Shown: one piece after another, positions 52,806-61,846 of the stretch | How the letters are laid out: every line of letters starts with the position of its first letter | Position numbering within the stretch: the first letter of the stretch is position 1 | From: Cerina sp048266425 | GTDB lineage: Bacteria; Bacteroidota; Bacteroidia; Flavobacteriales; Flavobacteriaceae | Direction of reading: 5' to 3' | NCBI GenBank assembly: GCA_048266425.1 | Contig: JBLWZN010000005.1 | Coordinates: forward strand, 1 to 64,000 | Length of the DNA: 64,000 nucleotides | Made by a program: the position numbers and the translations under genes | Notes under the pieces: model-generated | Databases searched by the model: none | Told to the model about the DNA's origin: nothing | The model's input: the letters and a program-made list of their open reading frames with translations, nothing else

Positions 52806-54296
52806 TCAGGGGGCCTCTTCCGGTACGGAAAATGCCCGAATCGCGGCATTGGGTTCCATAATATTATAGCCCTTCCAAAATTCGGGGTCGTATTTGGAAA
52901 GATAGGTGGCCTTAGCGGTGCTGTTTTCCTTAACCGATTTATATTGGTCCCCATTAATTTTTTCCGCGTCGAAGACCACCACTTCAAACTTGTCCGTTGA
53001 GGTATTTATAATGTCCAGATGCAGTGCCAATTCGTTCTGTTTGTTTTTTCCCTTTACGTGCCTATTTTTTTCGATTACCTTTAAAGGTCGATCCACCCCG
53101 GCCCTATTGCCCAATTCCTTTTCTATGTATTTTGGACGATATTTGCCATCGCCTCCTTTTTGGTAAATTGTCTTTCCCTTGTAAACTGTTTCTTCATAGG
53201 TGAACCCCAAAAGATGAATATTCCTCAATTTCTTAGTATTCTCGTACTCCAACCTCATGACGGCAAAATCTTCCATGTTTACATAAAGTGTCCCCTTAAA
53301 ATCGGCCCTCCAGCCCGGGGTAAAATCGATAACATAGACCCCGGCATCATCGATACTGGTATAGTCCCTTAGTGTAAAGTCATACCTGCCCGATTTTTCG
53401 ATTACGTTTACCTTGGAATCCTTTTGAAAAAATAATTGGGAAAACAAGTTGTTGAGGTTTGATTTTCGGGAATGAAAAAAATGTTCGTCTTTGGAGTCCG
53501 ATAAGCTGTCCTTCACCGCTTTGGCTTCTTCCGACGCCTGAATGATGGAATCGACCTGGACCTTGGTGCCGAATAGGCCGGATTTTATTTTTAGGAAGGA
53601 ATCTGGTTTTACATTGTCCCTAAAGATTTTTTCCATTTTTTCGGAAAGGGCCTCCATGGAGCCCTCATTGTTTTTGTCGTACAGTTCCGCTGCCTTAATG
53701 ATATGCAATTTGGGGTCTCCACCTCCAGTATTGTAATCGGCCAATGTTTCGGTATAGTAAGCCGCATCCCGGGGTGTAATTCTTAGGATGCTGTCCAAAA
53801 GTTCCTTGTCCAATTCCTCTATCGTCGATTTTTTAAATTCAATGTCCAGTTTGTTCAAATGATTGAGGTTTGATTGACGGAAAAACAATCGGTTATGTGT
53901 AAGATCTGTACTGTAATTTTCCTTGAAACGTTCCTTTACCTTATCCATGATCTCATCTACCGTAAGGTTTCGATCAAATAGGAAGACCCCTTTTAGCTCG
54001 ATGGGCTTAGGGTTCAAGGGAATGACGGAAGTTAATTCTTTTATTGAAACAGCTGTTTTCTCATATCCCATGCTAGAGATATGCAGGGAGTCGGTGGGCG
54101 ACGGGTTAGCGTCCAAGGGTATACTGAACCTTCCCTCCTCATTTGTGATAAGTCCGCCGTGTTCCGAAAACTGGACGGTAGCATAGGGGATGGGTTCCAT
54201 GGTTTTGCCATCCACAACGGTCGACGTTATGGTCTGTGCATTTAGGGAAAGAACCAAAACAACAAGTAAGGATGTAAAAAAGAAATTTTTACTCAT
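52806..54296 (-). CDS. Exported protein with CarboxypepD_reg domain
   Basis: 496 residues: signal peptide 1-20 (VLSLNAQ), then a carboxypeptidase regulatory-like beta-sandwich (about 22-105: ITSTVVDGKTMEPIPYATVQFSEHGGLITNEEGRFSIPL), then about 390 residues without a domain I recognise. The C-terminal region has lipoprotein-localisation-like strands (FTPGWRADFKGTLYVNMEDFAVMRLEY) as in other periplasmic/outer-membrane Bacteroidota proteins. Probably envelope-located; function unknown. Confidence 0.75.
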   Translation of the reverse strand: MSKNFFFTSLLVVLVLSLNAQTITSTVVDGKTMEPIPYATVQFSEHGGLITNEEGRFSIPLDANPSPTDSLHISSMGYEKTAVSIKELTSVIPLNPKPIELKGVFLFDRNLTVDEIMDKVKERFKENYSTDLTHNRLFFRQSNLNHLNKLDIEFKKSTIEELDKELLDSILRITPRDAAYYTETLADYNTGGGDPKLHIIKAAELYDKNNEGSMEALSEKMEKIFRDNVKPDSFLKIKSGLFGTKVQVDSIIQASEEAKAVKDSLSDSKDEHFFHSRKSNLNNLFSQLFFQKDSKVNVIEKSGRYDFTLRDYTSIDDAGVYVIDFTPGWRADFKGTLYVNMEDFAVMRLEYENTKKLRNIHLLGFTYEETVYKGKTIYQKGGDGKYRPKYIEKELGNRAGVDRPLKVIEKNRHVKGKNKQNELALHLDIINTSTDKFEVVVFDAEKINGDQYKSVKENSTAKATYLSKYDPEFWKGYNIMEPNAAIRAFSVPEEAP

Positions 54297-54354
54297 AAAT
54301 CGTATAATTGAACGCCAAATTATTGGTATTGATCGAATTTTTTTGCCAAAAATC

Positions 54355-54780
54355 TCACAAATCTTCCAAGTTGGTCGGGGAGCTATCCGTCTTAAAGTTG
54401 AGCATTTTTTTAAAGAATTTTTGAATTGCCTTGGTATCCGATCGAACTTTTATAAAATGATGGTCGCGGTATATTGCATAATGGGCAACATCTCCTTTGT
54501 ACACCGAAAGTTTATAATACGGAATCACAAGGGCAAAGGTTTCTAAAAGGGACCTAAAACGGACAATAATTCCTTTGGGCCGTAATTCAATATTGCAGGT
54601 GTCCACATTATTGTCCAGCAACAATAAGTTGCGGATCTCTACACTGGTTTCCGTAATAAATAGTTTTGGGGAACCAATCCCGCTCATGTCCCACCGTTGT
54701 TTTAGGGTAAAGGGTTTGCCTACTTGGTCCTCTACCTTTTTGGTGATCTCCAAGTTTTTATAGGATACGTTTAATAGCAT
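54355..54780 (-). CDS. Hypothetical protein
   Basis: 141 residues, no signal peptide or membrane helix. I do not recognise the family. The chain is rich in beta strands (LFITETSVEIRNLLLL, KGIIVRFRSLLETFALVIPYYKLSVYKGDVAHYAIYRDHHFIKVRSD) and may be a PH-like or lipid-binding domain; this is only an impression. It precedes the CarboxypepD_reg gene on the same strand by 58 bases, so co-transcription is possible. Confidence 0.6.
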   Translation of the reverse strand: MLLNVSYKNLEITKKVEDQVGKPFTLKQRWDMSGIGSPKLFITETSVEIRNLLLLDNNVDTCNIELRPKGIIVRFRSLLETFALVIPYYKLSVYKGDVAHYAIYRDHHFIKVRSDTKAIQKFFKKMLNFKTDSSPTNLEDL

Positions 54781-54998
54781 GTTTATATAGGACGAACCAA
54801 GCTTTAATTTGTTACAGGTGCAAAGTTAGGTGTTGGGTTTGTCTTAATGTTTTGCAATTCCTTGCAAAATGGTCTTCTGCGCCCATATTTTGCCAATTTC
54901 GTTCCAAAACACTGCCATGTAATCCAAAAATGCCTTTAACTGGACACAAAATCCAAATCTTTCGGAGGATTCAAAAATCATAAGAAGAACTCATTGTT

Positions 54999-55006
54999 TA
55001 TATTTG
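54999..55006 (+). promoter_or_regulatory. -7 promoter box for argS
   Basis: TATATTTG matches TAnnTTTG and lies 19 bases before the argS ATG. No clear -33 TTTG at the expected distance. Confidence 0.45.
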
Positions 55007-55025
55007 CAACCTAAATTTCGTTGCC

Positions 55026-56837
55026 ATGCAGATTCAGGATATACTATTGACCCATATTAAGACGGCGGCTACTTCTATCTATGGAGTGGAATTGGATTCT
55101 GTGGAATTCCAACCTACCCGTAAGGATTTTGAGGGGGATGTAACTGTGGTAGTTTTTCCTATGCTACGCGTAATCAAAGGCAATCCTGCTCAGATTGGGG
55201 AACAGATCGGCCAGTATTTAAAGGAGAATGTTAAGGAGGTTGTTGATTTTAATGTAATAAAGGGATTTTTGAACCTTGTTGTAGGGGATGCCTATTATCT
55301 GGATTTTTTCAATTTAATTAGGGGAGAAAAGGCTTTCGGCTCCGTACCGGAACAATCCCAAGATGCGGTTTTGGTGGAATATTCATCTCCCAATACCAAT
55401 AAGCCCTTGCATTTGGGGCATATCCGAAATAATTTGTTGGGATATTCCGTTGCCGAGATACTTAAGGCCTCCGGAAAAAAGGTCTATAAGACCCAAATTA
55501 TCAACGATCGGGGAATCCATATCTGCAAGAGCATGTTGGCCTGGAAAAAGTTTGGCCATGGTGAAACCCCCGAAAGTACTGGCTTAAAAGGGGACAAACT
55601 GGTGGGCAATTATTATGTCGCCTTTGATAAGGCCTATAAATCCGAGGTGGCCGAGCTGGTGGCCAAGGGAATCGATCAAAAGGAAGCCGAAAAGAAGGCA
55701 CCACTGCTTTTGGAAGCCCAGGAAATGTTGTTAAAATGGGAGGCGGGCGACCCAGAAACGGTCAGCCTATGGAAAACCATGAATGGCTGGGTATATGATG
55801 GCTTTGAGGTGACCTATAAGAATTTGGGAGTCGATTTTGATAAGCTCTATTATGAAAGCAAAACATACCTGCTAGGCAAGGAGGTAGTAGCTTACGGCTT
55901 GGAAAATGGGGTTTTCTACAAGAAAGAAGATGGTAGCGTTTGGATAGATTTGACCGAGGACGGACTGGATGAAAAGATTGTCTTACGGGCTGATGGCACT
56001 GCCGTTTACATGACCCAGGATATTGGAACTGCCATCCAAAGGGCCAAGGATTTCCCGGATATAGGCGGTATGGTCTACACGGTAGGCAACGAACAGGACT
56101 ATCACTTTAAAGTGCTTTTCCTGATCTTAAGGAAATTGGGATATTCTTGGGCGGAACACCTGTATCATTTGAGTTATGGAATGGTAGATCTGCCCAGCGG
56201 GAAAATGAAGAGCAGGGAAGGTACTGTAGTGGATGCGGATGACCTCATGGGCGATATGACCGCTACCGCGGAGGCCATCTCCAAGGAACTGGGCAAATTG
56301 GAGGATTATTCAGAAGCTGAAAAACAGGACTTGTACCATATGATCGGCCTCGGAGCTTTAAAATATTATATTCTAAAGGTAGATCCCAAAAAGAGGATAT
56401 TGTTCAATCCGGAGGAATCGGTAGATTTCCAAGGGAATACGGGACCATTTATCCAATACACTTATGCCAGGATACAATCCATATTGAGAAAGGCAGAATT
56501 TAGTATTGATGATAATGTTACCCTGAGCGCAGGCCCTGATGGCAAAGCTGGACAGGTGGTTGAAGGGCTGCATGATAAAGAAAAGGAACTGATCAAGCAG
56601 ATCCAATTATTTCCGGAGACCGTGCAATTGGCGGCGGAAAATTTTAGTCCCGCCCTAATTGCCAATTATACCTATGACTTGGTCAAGGAATTCAATTCCT
56701 TTTACCAGAACGTCTCCATCCTCGGGGAGACCGAGGAGTCCAAGAGAATCCTAAGGGTACAGTTGGCCCAAAAGGTAGGGGAAGTAATTCTATCAGCCTT
56801 CAAAATGTTGGGTATAGAGGTTCCCGAAAGGATGTAG
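55026..56837 (+). CDS. argS: Arginyl-tRNA synthetase
   Basis: 603 residues, class-I synthetase charging tRNA-Arg. N-terminal Add-1 domain, SSPNTNKPLHLGHIRNN with HLGH at 129-132, the KMKSREGT segment at 393-400 (position of KMSKS), and a C-terminal anticodon-binding helical domain. A stretch at about 494-513 (DDNVTLSAGPDGKAG) reads like an insertion between two conserved helices and its DNA shares ACCCTGAGCGC with an intergenic repeat of this genome. Confidence 0.95.
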   Translation: MQIQDILLTHIKTAATSIYGVELDSVEFQPTRKDFEGDVTVVVFPMLRVIKGNPAQIGEQIGQYLKENVKEVVDFNVIKGFLNLVVGDAYYLDFFNLIRGEKAFGSVPEQSQDAVLVEYSSPNTNKPLHLGHIRNNLLGYSVAEILKASGKKVYKTQIINDRGIHICKSMLAWKKFGHGETPESTGLKGDKLVGNYYVAFDKAYKSEVAELVAKGIDQKEAEKKAPLLLEAQEMLLKWEAGDPETVSLWKTMNGWVYDGFEVTYKNLGVDFDKLYYESKTYLLGKEVVAYGLENGVFYKKEDGSVWIDLTEDGLDEKIVLRADGTAVYMTQDIGTAIQRAKDFPDIGGMVYTVGNEQDYHFKVLFLILRKLGYSWAEHLYHLSYGMVDLPSGKMKSREGTVVDADDLMGDMTATAEAISKELGKLEDYSEAEKQDLYHMIGLGALKYYILKVDPKKRILFNPEESVDFQGNTGPFIQYTYARIQSILRKAEFSIDDNVTLSAGPDGKAGQVVEGLHDKEKELIKQIQLFPETVQLAAENFSPALIANYTYDLVKEFNSFYQNVSILGETEESKRILRVQLAQKVGEVILSAFKMLGIEVPERM

Positions 56838-56884
56838 TTGCCCTTTAGAACCCAAAGGCCTTTGCCTTTTTTGGCATCTAAAAC

Positions 56885-57565
56885 CTATGGGGTCCAAATT
56901 AAATGCTCTCTTTCAAGAAATTCTACTGCCTCTTTAAGATTTAAAAATACCTTGTCCGCTTGGGATAAATTTTGGTGCAATTCGGCATCGCCTTGAATGG
57001 CATAGCAGGTGAGTCCCGCTGCTTTGGCCGCTTTGGTGCCGTTAGCGGTATCCTCGAAAACCAGGTATTCTTCTTTGTTAAAGCCCAAGAACTCGACTGC
57101 CTGTAGATAGCCCTCGGGATCCGGCTTACTATTTGCCACATCATCAAAAGTAATCGAAGTCTTAAAAAATGATTTAATCCCCTTTTCTTTAAGGATTGGG
57201 TCTACCTGGGACCTAACACTTCCTGTTACTAGCGCCATCGGGAAGCCTTTTTGATGAAAATATTGCAGTGAATCCAATGCATAGGGCATAAATTCGATGT
57301 CCCTGGGACTCATCAACCCGCTGTAGATTGCCTTTGCATTTTCGATCATGGTTTCTGCGGGTACCCCAAAACCATTTTTGGAAATAATCGATTCCGCATA
57401 TTCCAGAGCCGGAATTCCGGCAACCTCCCTTAAGTAGGTATCATAGTCTATAGCTAGGCCGTATTGGGACAATACTTGGTTCCAGCATTGAAAATGTATA
57501 ATTTCCGAATTAACGAGCGTGCCGTCAAAATCGAATAGTATAGCTTTTATTTTATCTTCGGGCAT
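56885..57565 (-). CDS. HAD-family hydrolase (beta-phosphoglucomutase-like)
   Basis: 226 residues. Motif I FDFDGTLVNSE with nucleophile Asp12 and Asp14, motif II LVTGS, motif III SKPDPEGY Lys, motif IV VFEDTANGTKAA. A small helical cap domain (about 20-90) places it among phosphatases/phosphomutases acting on sugar phosphates or similar metabolites. The acceptor is unknown. Convergent with argS. Confidence 0.85.
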   Translation of the reverse strand: MPEDKIKAILFDFDGTLVNSEIIHFQCWNQVLSQYGLAIDYDTYLREVAGIPALEYAESIISKNGFGVPAETMIENAKAIYSGLMSPRDIEFMPYALDSLQYFHQKGFPMALVTGSVRSQVDPILKEKGIKSFFKTSITFDDVANSKPDPEGYLQAVEFLGFNKEEYLVFEDTANGTKAAKAAGLTCYAIQGDAELHQNLSQADKVFLNLKEAVEFLEREHLIWTP

Positions 57566-57613
57566 AAATTGGATTTTTTCGCTAAGGTATCGATATGTTT
57601 TAGTTTTTGGTCC

Positions 57614-60169
57614 TCAAAAACTTATTCTAAAACTTATATTGGGGGTAATACCGAGCGATAAGCGTTCAATTGTCTCAATTTCGTTTTGGTCGTTCAAGCG
57701 AAAATAGGTGTTCAGTATATTTTTTTTGTTCATGATGTTCAATACGGAAACACCTGTAAATGCCTTTACCGAGCGTCCCATGTTAAAGTGATAGGTACAG
57801 GAGGCGTCCGCCCTAAAATAATCCGGAATCCTGCTGCTGTTGGGTTCCGCATAATTAATTTCATTGGGAAATACATCGGTGTCGATCGGATCGCTTTCCA
57901 ATGGCTCTGTATATGGTTTTCCCGAATGGTAGTTGGCTCCAAGGCCGAAGTTAAAATTCTTGAAGGTGTAGGTGCCGGCAAGCGTCACCGTGTGCCTTAT
58001 ATCCAGATTGTTTGGAAATTCATGGGGCTCAAGGTCATCAAAATGGTAATTGTTGAGGTTGTAGGCGTAGCTCAACCAGGTACTATAGGTCGCCGTCTTC
58101 TTATTGATCAGAAACTCTGCCCCCCAAATGTGGTAACTTCCTATTTCCCCATTAAATTGGTCTTTATTTTGAAATCCCTGGGTCGCCGTGCTAATGCCGT
58201 CAACCTTCTTGAAGAATCCTTCCGCACCAATATAAAGACTTCTTTTTTGGTAATTGAGACCCAACGATGCTTGCTTGCTCTTTGTTATAGGCAAACGGTC
58301 GTTATCGGATAGAATCCATCGCCTTTTTTCAACACCTAGAAAGTTTTGTTCCAGATCAATTATTTGGTTTGTAGTCTGGCTCTTAAATTCTCCCAATAAT
58401 TCGGCCTTGATGTATTTGGTAATGGTATAATTGAGATTTAGTCTTGGTTCCAAGTAAAAAGCATCGAATGAATTATAGGTCTTTAGGTTTTTAATATAAT
58501 TTAACCTTATACCGCCCCTGGCGAACCATTTTTTGTCCATAGAGGTATAGGTTATCTCCGAGAATAGGGAGTGGGTCCTATTCACGCCTTTAATATCGCT
58601 CCTAAACTCGGGTTCGGTTACCTGGGTATAATTGGTAATTCCGACCTCGTTCAACTGATAGCCGTTGAGCCAATTCAGGGTATTTCCCACGGCGTAATTG
58701 GAATTCAATTTAATTGCCTTTTCCAATACTTGGTTGCTTTGGGACAGCTGCTGTGTTTCCGAAGCAATGGATTGGGAATCCAAATCGTATTGGGTATAAT
58801 AGAGATTTAAAAAAGTACGGAACCTTGGGGACCAAGTGCTTTCCAAACTGCCACCAAAGGATAGGTTGTTTTGTTTTAGGATGCTTTGATCGCTGATATC
58901 GCCAATCTTTTCACTGTAATTGAGGTGATTGTTAATATTAATGATGCTAAGTCGCAATTTCTGATTTGCATTGATATCGTAGAGCAGCTTTCCGGAAACA
59001 TCGTAAAAATAAAAGTCATCGTCCCGGACTATATCGCTATCGCCCGTTCCGGTATTATTATCTTGGACATCGCTGTCCTGGAAGGCTTTTTCATAAAATC
59101 TATCGTAGATCGGGGCATCGAGAAAATCGGTGAAGGAGCGCCTTCCCGAAAACTGAAAGGATATTTTATCCGAAATGGGGACATGGCCGTAAAGATCACC
59201 GTACAAAAGATTAATTCCTGCACCGCCCTCAAAGGTCTGGCGAACCTCATTGTCGGATTCTAAATTGATTACGCTGCTTACCCCATCCCCAAACTCTACA
59301 CTTGTCCCGTTTTTTATTACGCTTACATTTTTGGTTAGGTAAGGGTTGAACGCGGAAATCATACCAAAAAAATGACCGGATTGATACATTTTGATGCCGT
59401 CCCATAAAATCAGGTTTTGATCGTTGGTGCCGCCCCTGATATTTATATCGGATACGGTCTCGTCCACACTTTTGATCCCCGGCAATGCCTGTATGGCCTG
59501 TAGGACATCCGGTTCTATTTGGCCTGGCAATATCCCAAATTTATCGGTAACCAACTGAATACTTCCATCCTGTTCCTTGCTGATCCCAGATGTAAGGAAC
59601 TCATAGACGACCACTTCTTTCAATTCTTGATAGGTGGGGGACATCAGGATGGTAGCGCATGGATTATTGCTTCGCAACTCTTCCGCCAAAATATACTGGG
59701 TTCTATAACCAATATGCTTAATGGCGATCTTTGCATATCTCGGTACATCGTTAATTTGGAATTGCCCGTCCCTATCTGCTATAAGATGAATGTTTGCTCC
59801 CAAAACTTCTACGGTCGCCCCGATCAAGGAGTTTTTTTCAAAATTGTCAAGGATCTTGGCGCAAAGGTCCACCGTATCGCTTTTGGTAATGGTATAATAG
59901 CGATCGTTGAGCTGGGAGAACTTTAAGTGGGTCTGGGCACGGAGATTGTGTATAATCCCTGTCAAGGATTCTTCTTTAGGAACACTAATCATCAATGGCG
60001 TTAAATCGGAATCGATATAGGAGAATTTAATATCGTATTCCAGCTCCAGCTGCTCTAAATAGGTTGAGAGGGAAATTTTTTGGGCAGTAGTATCCTGCGC
60101 CTTGCCGTTAAAGGACATTAAAGTGGTTAGGAAATAAAAAACAATGATATAATTATGGCTCTTCGGCAT
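57614..60169 (-). CDS. TonB-dependent receptor with STN signalling domain
   Basis: 851 residues: signal peptide (1-24), STN (secretin/TonB short N-terminal) domain at about 32-95, CarboxypepD_reg-like domain about 103-190, plug about 200-320 (SDINIRGGTNDQNLILWDGIKMYQSGHFFG), then a 22-strand-type barrel ending in an aromatic ISFRISF. It imports an unknown ligand through the outer membrane and signals occupancy to FecR through the STN domain. It overlaps fecR by 17 bases. No SusD gene is next to it, so a polysaccharide-uptake pair is unlikely. Confidence 0.9.
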   Translation of the reverse strand: MPKSHNYIIVFYFLTTLMSFNGKAQDTTAQKISLSTYLEQLELEYDIKFSYIDSDLTPLMISVPKEESLTGIIHNLRAQTHLKFSQLNDRYYTITKSDTVDLCAKILDNFEKNSLIGATVEVLGANIHLIADRDGQFQINDVPRYAKIAIKHIGYRTQYILAEELRSNNPCATILMSPTYQELKEVVVYEFLTSGISKEQDGSIQLVTDKFGILPGQIEPDVLQAIQALPGIKSVDETVSDINIRGGTNDQNLILWDGIKMYQSGHFFGMISAFNPYLTKNVSVIKNGTSVEFGDGVSSVINLESDNEVRQTFEGGAGINLLYGDLYGHVPISDKISFQFSGRRSFTDFLDAPIYDRFYEKAFQDSDVQDNNTGTGDSDIVRDDDFYFYDVSGKLLYDINANQKLRLSIININNHLNYSEKIGDISDQSILKQNNLSFGGSLESTWSPRFRTFLNLYYTQYDLDSQSIASETQQLSQSNQVLEKAIKLNSNYAVGNTLNWLNGYQLNEVGITNYTQVTEPEFRSDIKGVNRTHSLFSEITYTSMDKKWFARGGIRLNYIKNLKTYNSFDAFYLEPRLNLNYTITKYIKAELLGEFKSQTTNQIIDLEQNFLGVEKRRWILSDNDRLPITKSKQASLGLNYQKRSLYIGAEGFFKKVDGISTATQGFQNKDQFNGEIGSYHIWGAEFLINKKTATYSTWLSYAYNLNNYHFDDLEPHEFPNNLDIRHTVTLAGTYTFKNFNFGLGANYHSGKPYTEPLESDPIDTDVFPNEINYAEPNSSRIPDYFRADASCTYHFNMGRSVKAFTGVSVLNIMNKKNILNTYFRLNDQNEIETIERLSLGITPNISFRISF

Positions 60170-61064
60170 AGAACAACACCTTATTTCCTTCCAATTTAAA
60201 TTTCATACCGGCAGGAACGCTTATACTACGCAACGCCAATTCCTTATCGGTATTGCTAAAAGATCCGGTAAATAATCGATTCAGGTCTATGTTGTTTGTG
60301 CTTACCTCTATGTTGAATTGCCTTTGAAACTCGTCCAGGACAAATTTTAAGGGAATACTCTTAAAACTACTTTCCTCCTTAATCCAGGATGGTTCTTTAG
60401 CATTAATAATTTTGGAAGTTCTAAATTGGCCATTGACGACCCACAGCGCCTGGCCTGCAGGGAGCTTTGTTTCTTTTTGGCCGTACAGGACACTGACCAA
60501 TCCTTCATAACAGCTAACCTCAAAAAAGCCCTTTCGGTTCTCCACATTAAATTGGGTCCCAAGTACGGTTACGGTTCCTTCATCCGTGGTTACGGTAAAG
60601 CGTTTGCCTTTTGATACCTTAAAAAATGCTTCCCCGTTAAGCGTGATATTTCTTTGTTGGTTCCAGCCTTTTTTGCTGTAGGAAATTTGGGATTCGGCAT
60701 TCAACAGCACTTCGGAGGCATCTGGAAGTACGATATTTGCACGTTCGGCATACTGCGTACGAACGGTTTTGTTCACCGTATTTGTGTAATAAATAAAGCT
60801 CGCGCCAAAAATTATGGCGATAGCGGCCGCAATCCTCAGATATTTTTTAATTGGGTTAATAGCTATGGCCTTGCCCCTCATTTGTCGCCTTTTGCTGTCC
60901 AAGGATCTTTGCGCGTTGGCCATGTCAAAATCGGGACCTTCCAAGGTATTGGAGGCTTCCACTATTTTTCTATAGGTCCTGTATTCCTTAGACTTCTTAA
61001 AAATGGCCAACTCTTCCGGGGAGAGTTCGTTGTTCAGCCATTTTGCCAAATAGTTTTCTTGCAT
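60153..61064 (-). CDS. FecR-family anti-sigma factor
   Basis: 303 residues from the ATG at 61064 (MQENYLAKWLNNELSPEEL). Cytoplasmic sigma-binding N-domain, one transmembrane helix (YLRIAAAIAIIFGASFIYY, about 85-103), periplasmic FecR domain and a C-terminal STN-like domain (SFKSIPLKFVLDEFQRQFNIEV). An upstream in-frame start at 61097 lies inside the promoter-like element at 61083-61110 and is rejected. It transmits the receptor signal to the ECF sigma factor encoded upstream. Confidence 0.9.
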   Translation of the reverse strand: MQENYLAKWLNNELSPEELAIFKKSKEYRTYRKIVEASNTLEGPDFDMANAQRSLDSKRRQMRGKAIAINPIKKYLRIAAAIAIIFGASFIYYTNTVNKTVRTQYAERANIVLPDASEVLLNAESQISYSKKGWNQQRNITLNGEAFFKVSKGKRFTVTTDEGTVTVLGTQFNVENRKGFFEVSCYEGLVSVLYGQKETKLPAGQALWVVNGQFRTSKIINAKEPSWIKEESSFKSIPLKFVLDEFQRQFNIEVSTNNIDLNRLFTGSFSNTDKELALRSISVPAGMKFKLEGNKVLFYAEEP

Positions 61065-61082
61065 GACGCTTGTCTTTACAAT

Positions 61083-61110
61083 CTTATAACAACCCAAAAG
61101 GTAAATACCC
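61083..61110 (-). promoter_or_regulatory. Candidate ECF promoter of the fecR-receptor operon
   Basis: On the minus strand: GGGTA (61110-61106), 16 bases, TTATAAG (61089-61083), 18 bases before the fecR ATG. The same arrangement precedes the acidic lipoprotein gene at 61790-61817. Identical blocks are GTAGGGTATTT, TGGGTTGTT, TAAG and TGTA, in the same order and spacing. Not a TAnnTTTG promoter. Confidence 0.7.
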
Positions 61111-61226
61111 TACTTTCCTTGATCAAGGTTTTTCAATTAGTTTTTACCATTTGACAAGGTGCTGCACATGGCATAGGAAAACACGCTTCGGACTACCTTA
61201 CCCTATGGGAGCCGGTTAGATGACCG

Positions 61227-61757
61227 TTAGATTCCGTCGATCTGTTCCCTTAAGCTTATTAAGGCCAAGTGCATTCTTTTTTCAATCGCCTTAACACTTA
61301 CCCCTTCCAGTTCGGCAATTTCAGCATATTTCCTTCCATCAATTCGGTTTAGCAAAAATGTAGTGCGCTGGTTTTCTGGCAGGTTTTGGAGCGCTTTGTC
61401 CAGTTTTTCTTTAAACTCCCGTTGTTCCATGACAAACTCAGGGGTCTCATATTCCGTGTTCGCAGATGCTTCCCTGTGTTTTAATCGTACCTTTTCTGCT
61501 TTTATCACGTTGAGGTAGAGATTATTGGCGACGGTATAAACAAAGGATTTTGCTTTTTCCGGACTTACCTTGGAGCAGTTTTCCCATAGTTTAATAAAAG
61601 CATCCTGCACCGCATCATAGGCTTTTTCTTCGTTCCCAAACTTATAATATATATAGTTGAAAATCGTTTTGGAATGGGCACTAAAGAGAGCGGCATACAC
61701 CTCTTCCTCACAAACATGACTTTTATCGCCTACTTTCAATCCTTGTATTTTGGCCAA
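61227..61757 (-). CDS. ECF RNA polymerase sigma factor
   Basis: 176 residues. Region 2 (ALFSAHSKTIFNYIYYKFGNEEKAYDAVQDAFIKLWENCSKV) and region 4 (LQNLPENQRTTFLLNRIDGRKYAEIAELEGVSVKAIEKRMHLALISLRE) are clear, as in the FecI-like sigma-70 family common in Bacteroidota. It should direct polymerase to promoters controlled by the receptor/FecR signal. The start is a TTG at 61757; a TTG at residue 7 is the other option. A 160-base gap, with its own promoter-like element, separates it from fecR. Confidence 0.9.
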   Translation of the reverse strand: MAKIQGLKVGDKSHVCEEEVYAALFSAHSKTIFNYIYYKFGNEEKAYDAVQDAFIKLWENCSKVSPEKAKSFVYTVANNLYLNVIKAEKVRLKHREASANTEYETPEFVMEQREFKEKLDKALQNLPENQRTTFLLNRIDGRKYAEIAELEGVSVKAIEKRMHLALISLREQIDGI

Positions 61758-61789
61758 AGATATTTGAAAAAAAATTAAAATTTAGGGTA

Positions 61790-61817
61790 GGGTATTTTTA
61801 TAGTGGGTTGTTTTAAG
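61790..61817 (+). promoter_or_regulatory. Candidate ECF promoter of the acidic lipoprotein gene
   Basis: GGGTA (61790-61794), 16 bases, TTTTAAG (61811-61817), 29 bases before the ATG. It matches the element before fecR in sequence and spacing, which suggests that both are read by the sigma factor encoded between them. Confidence 0.7.
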
Positions 61818-61846
61818 GGTGTATAAACGAATAAAACCAAATCGTT

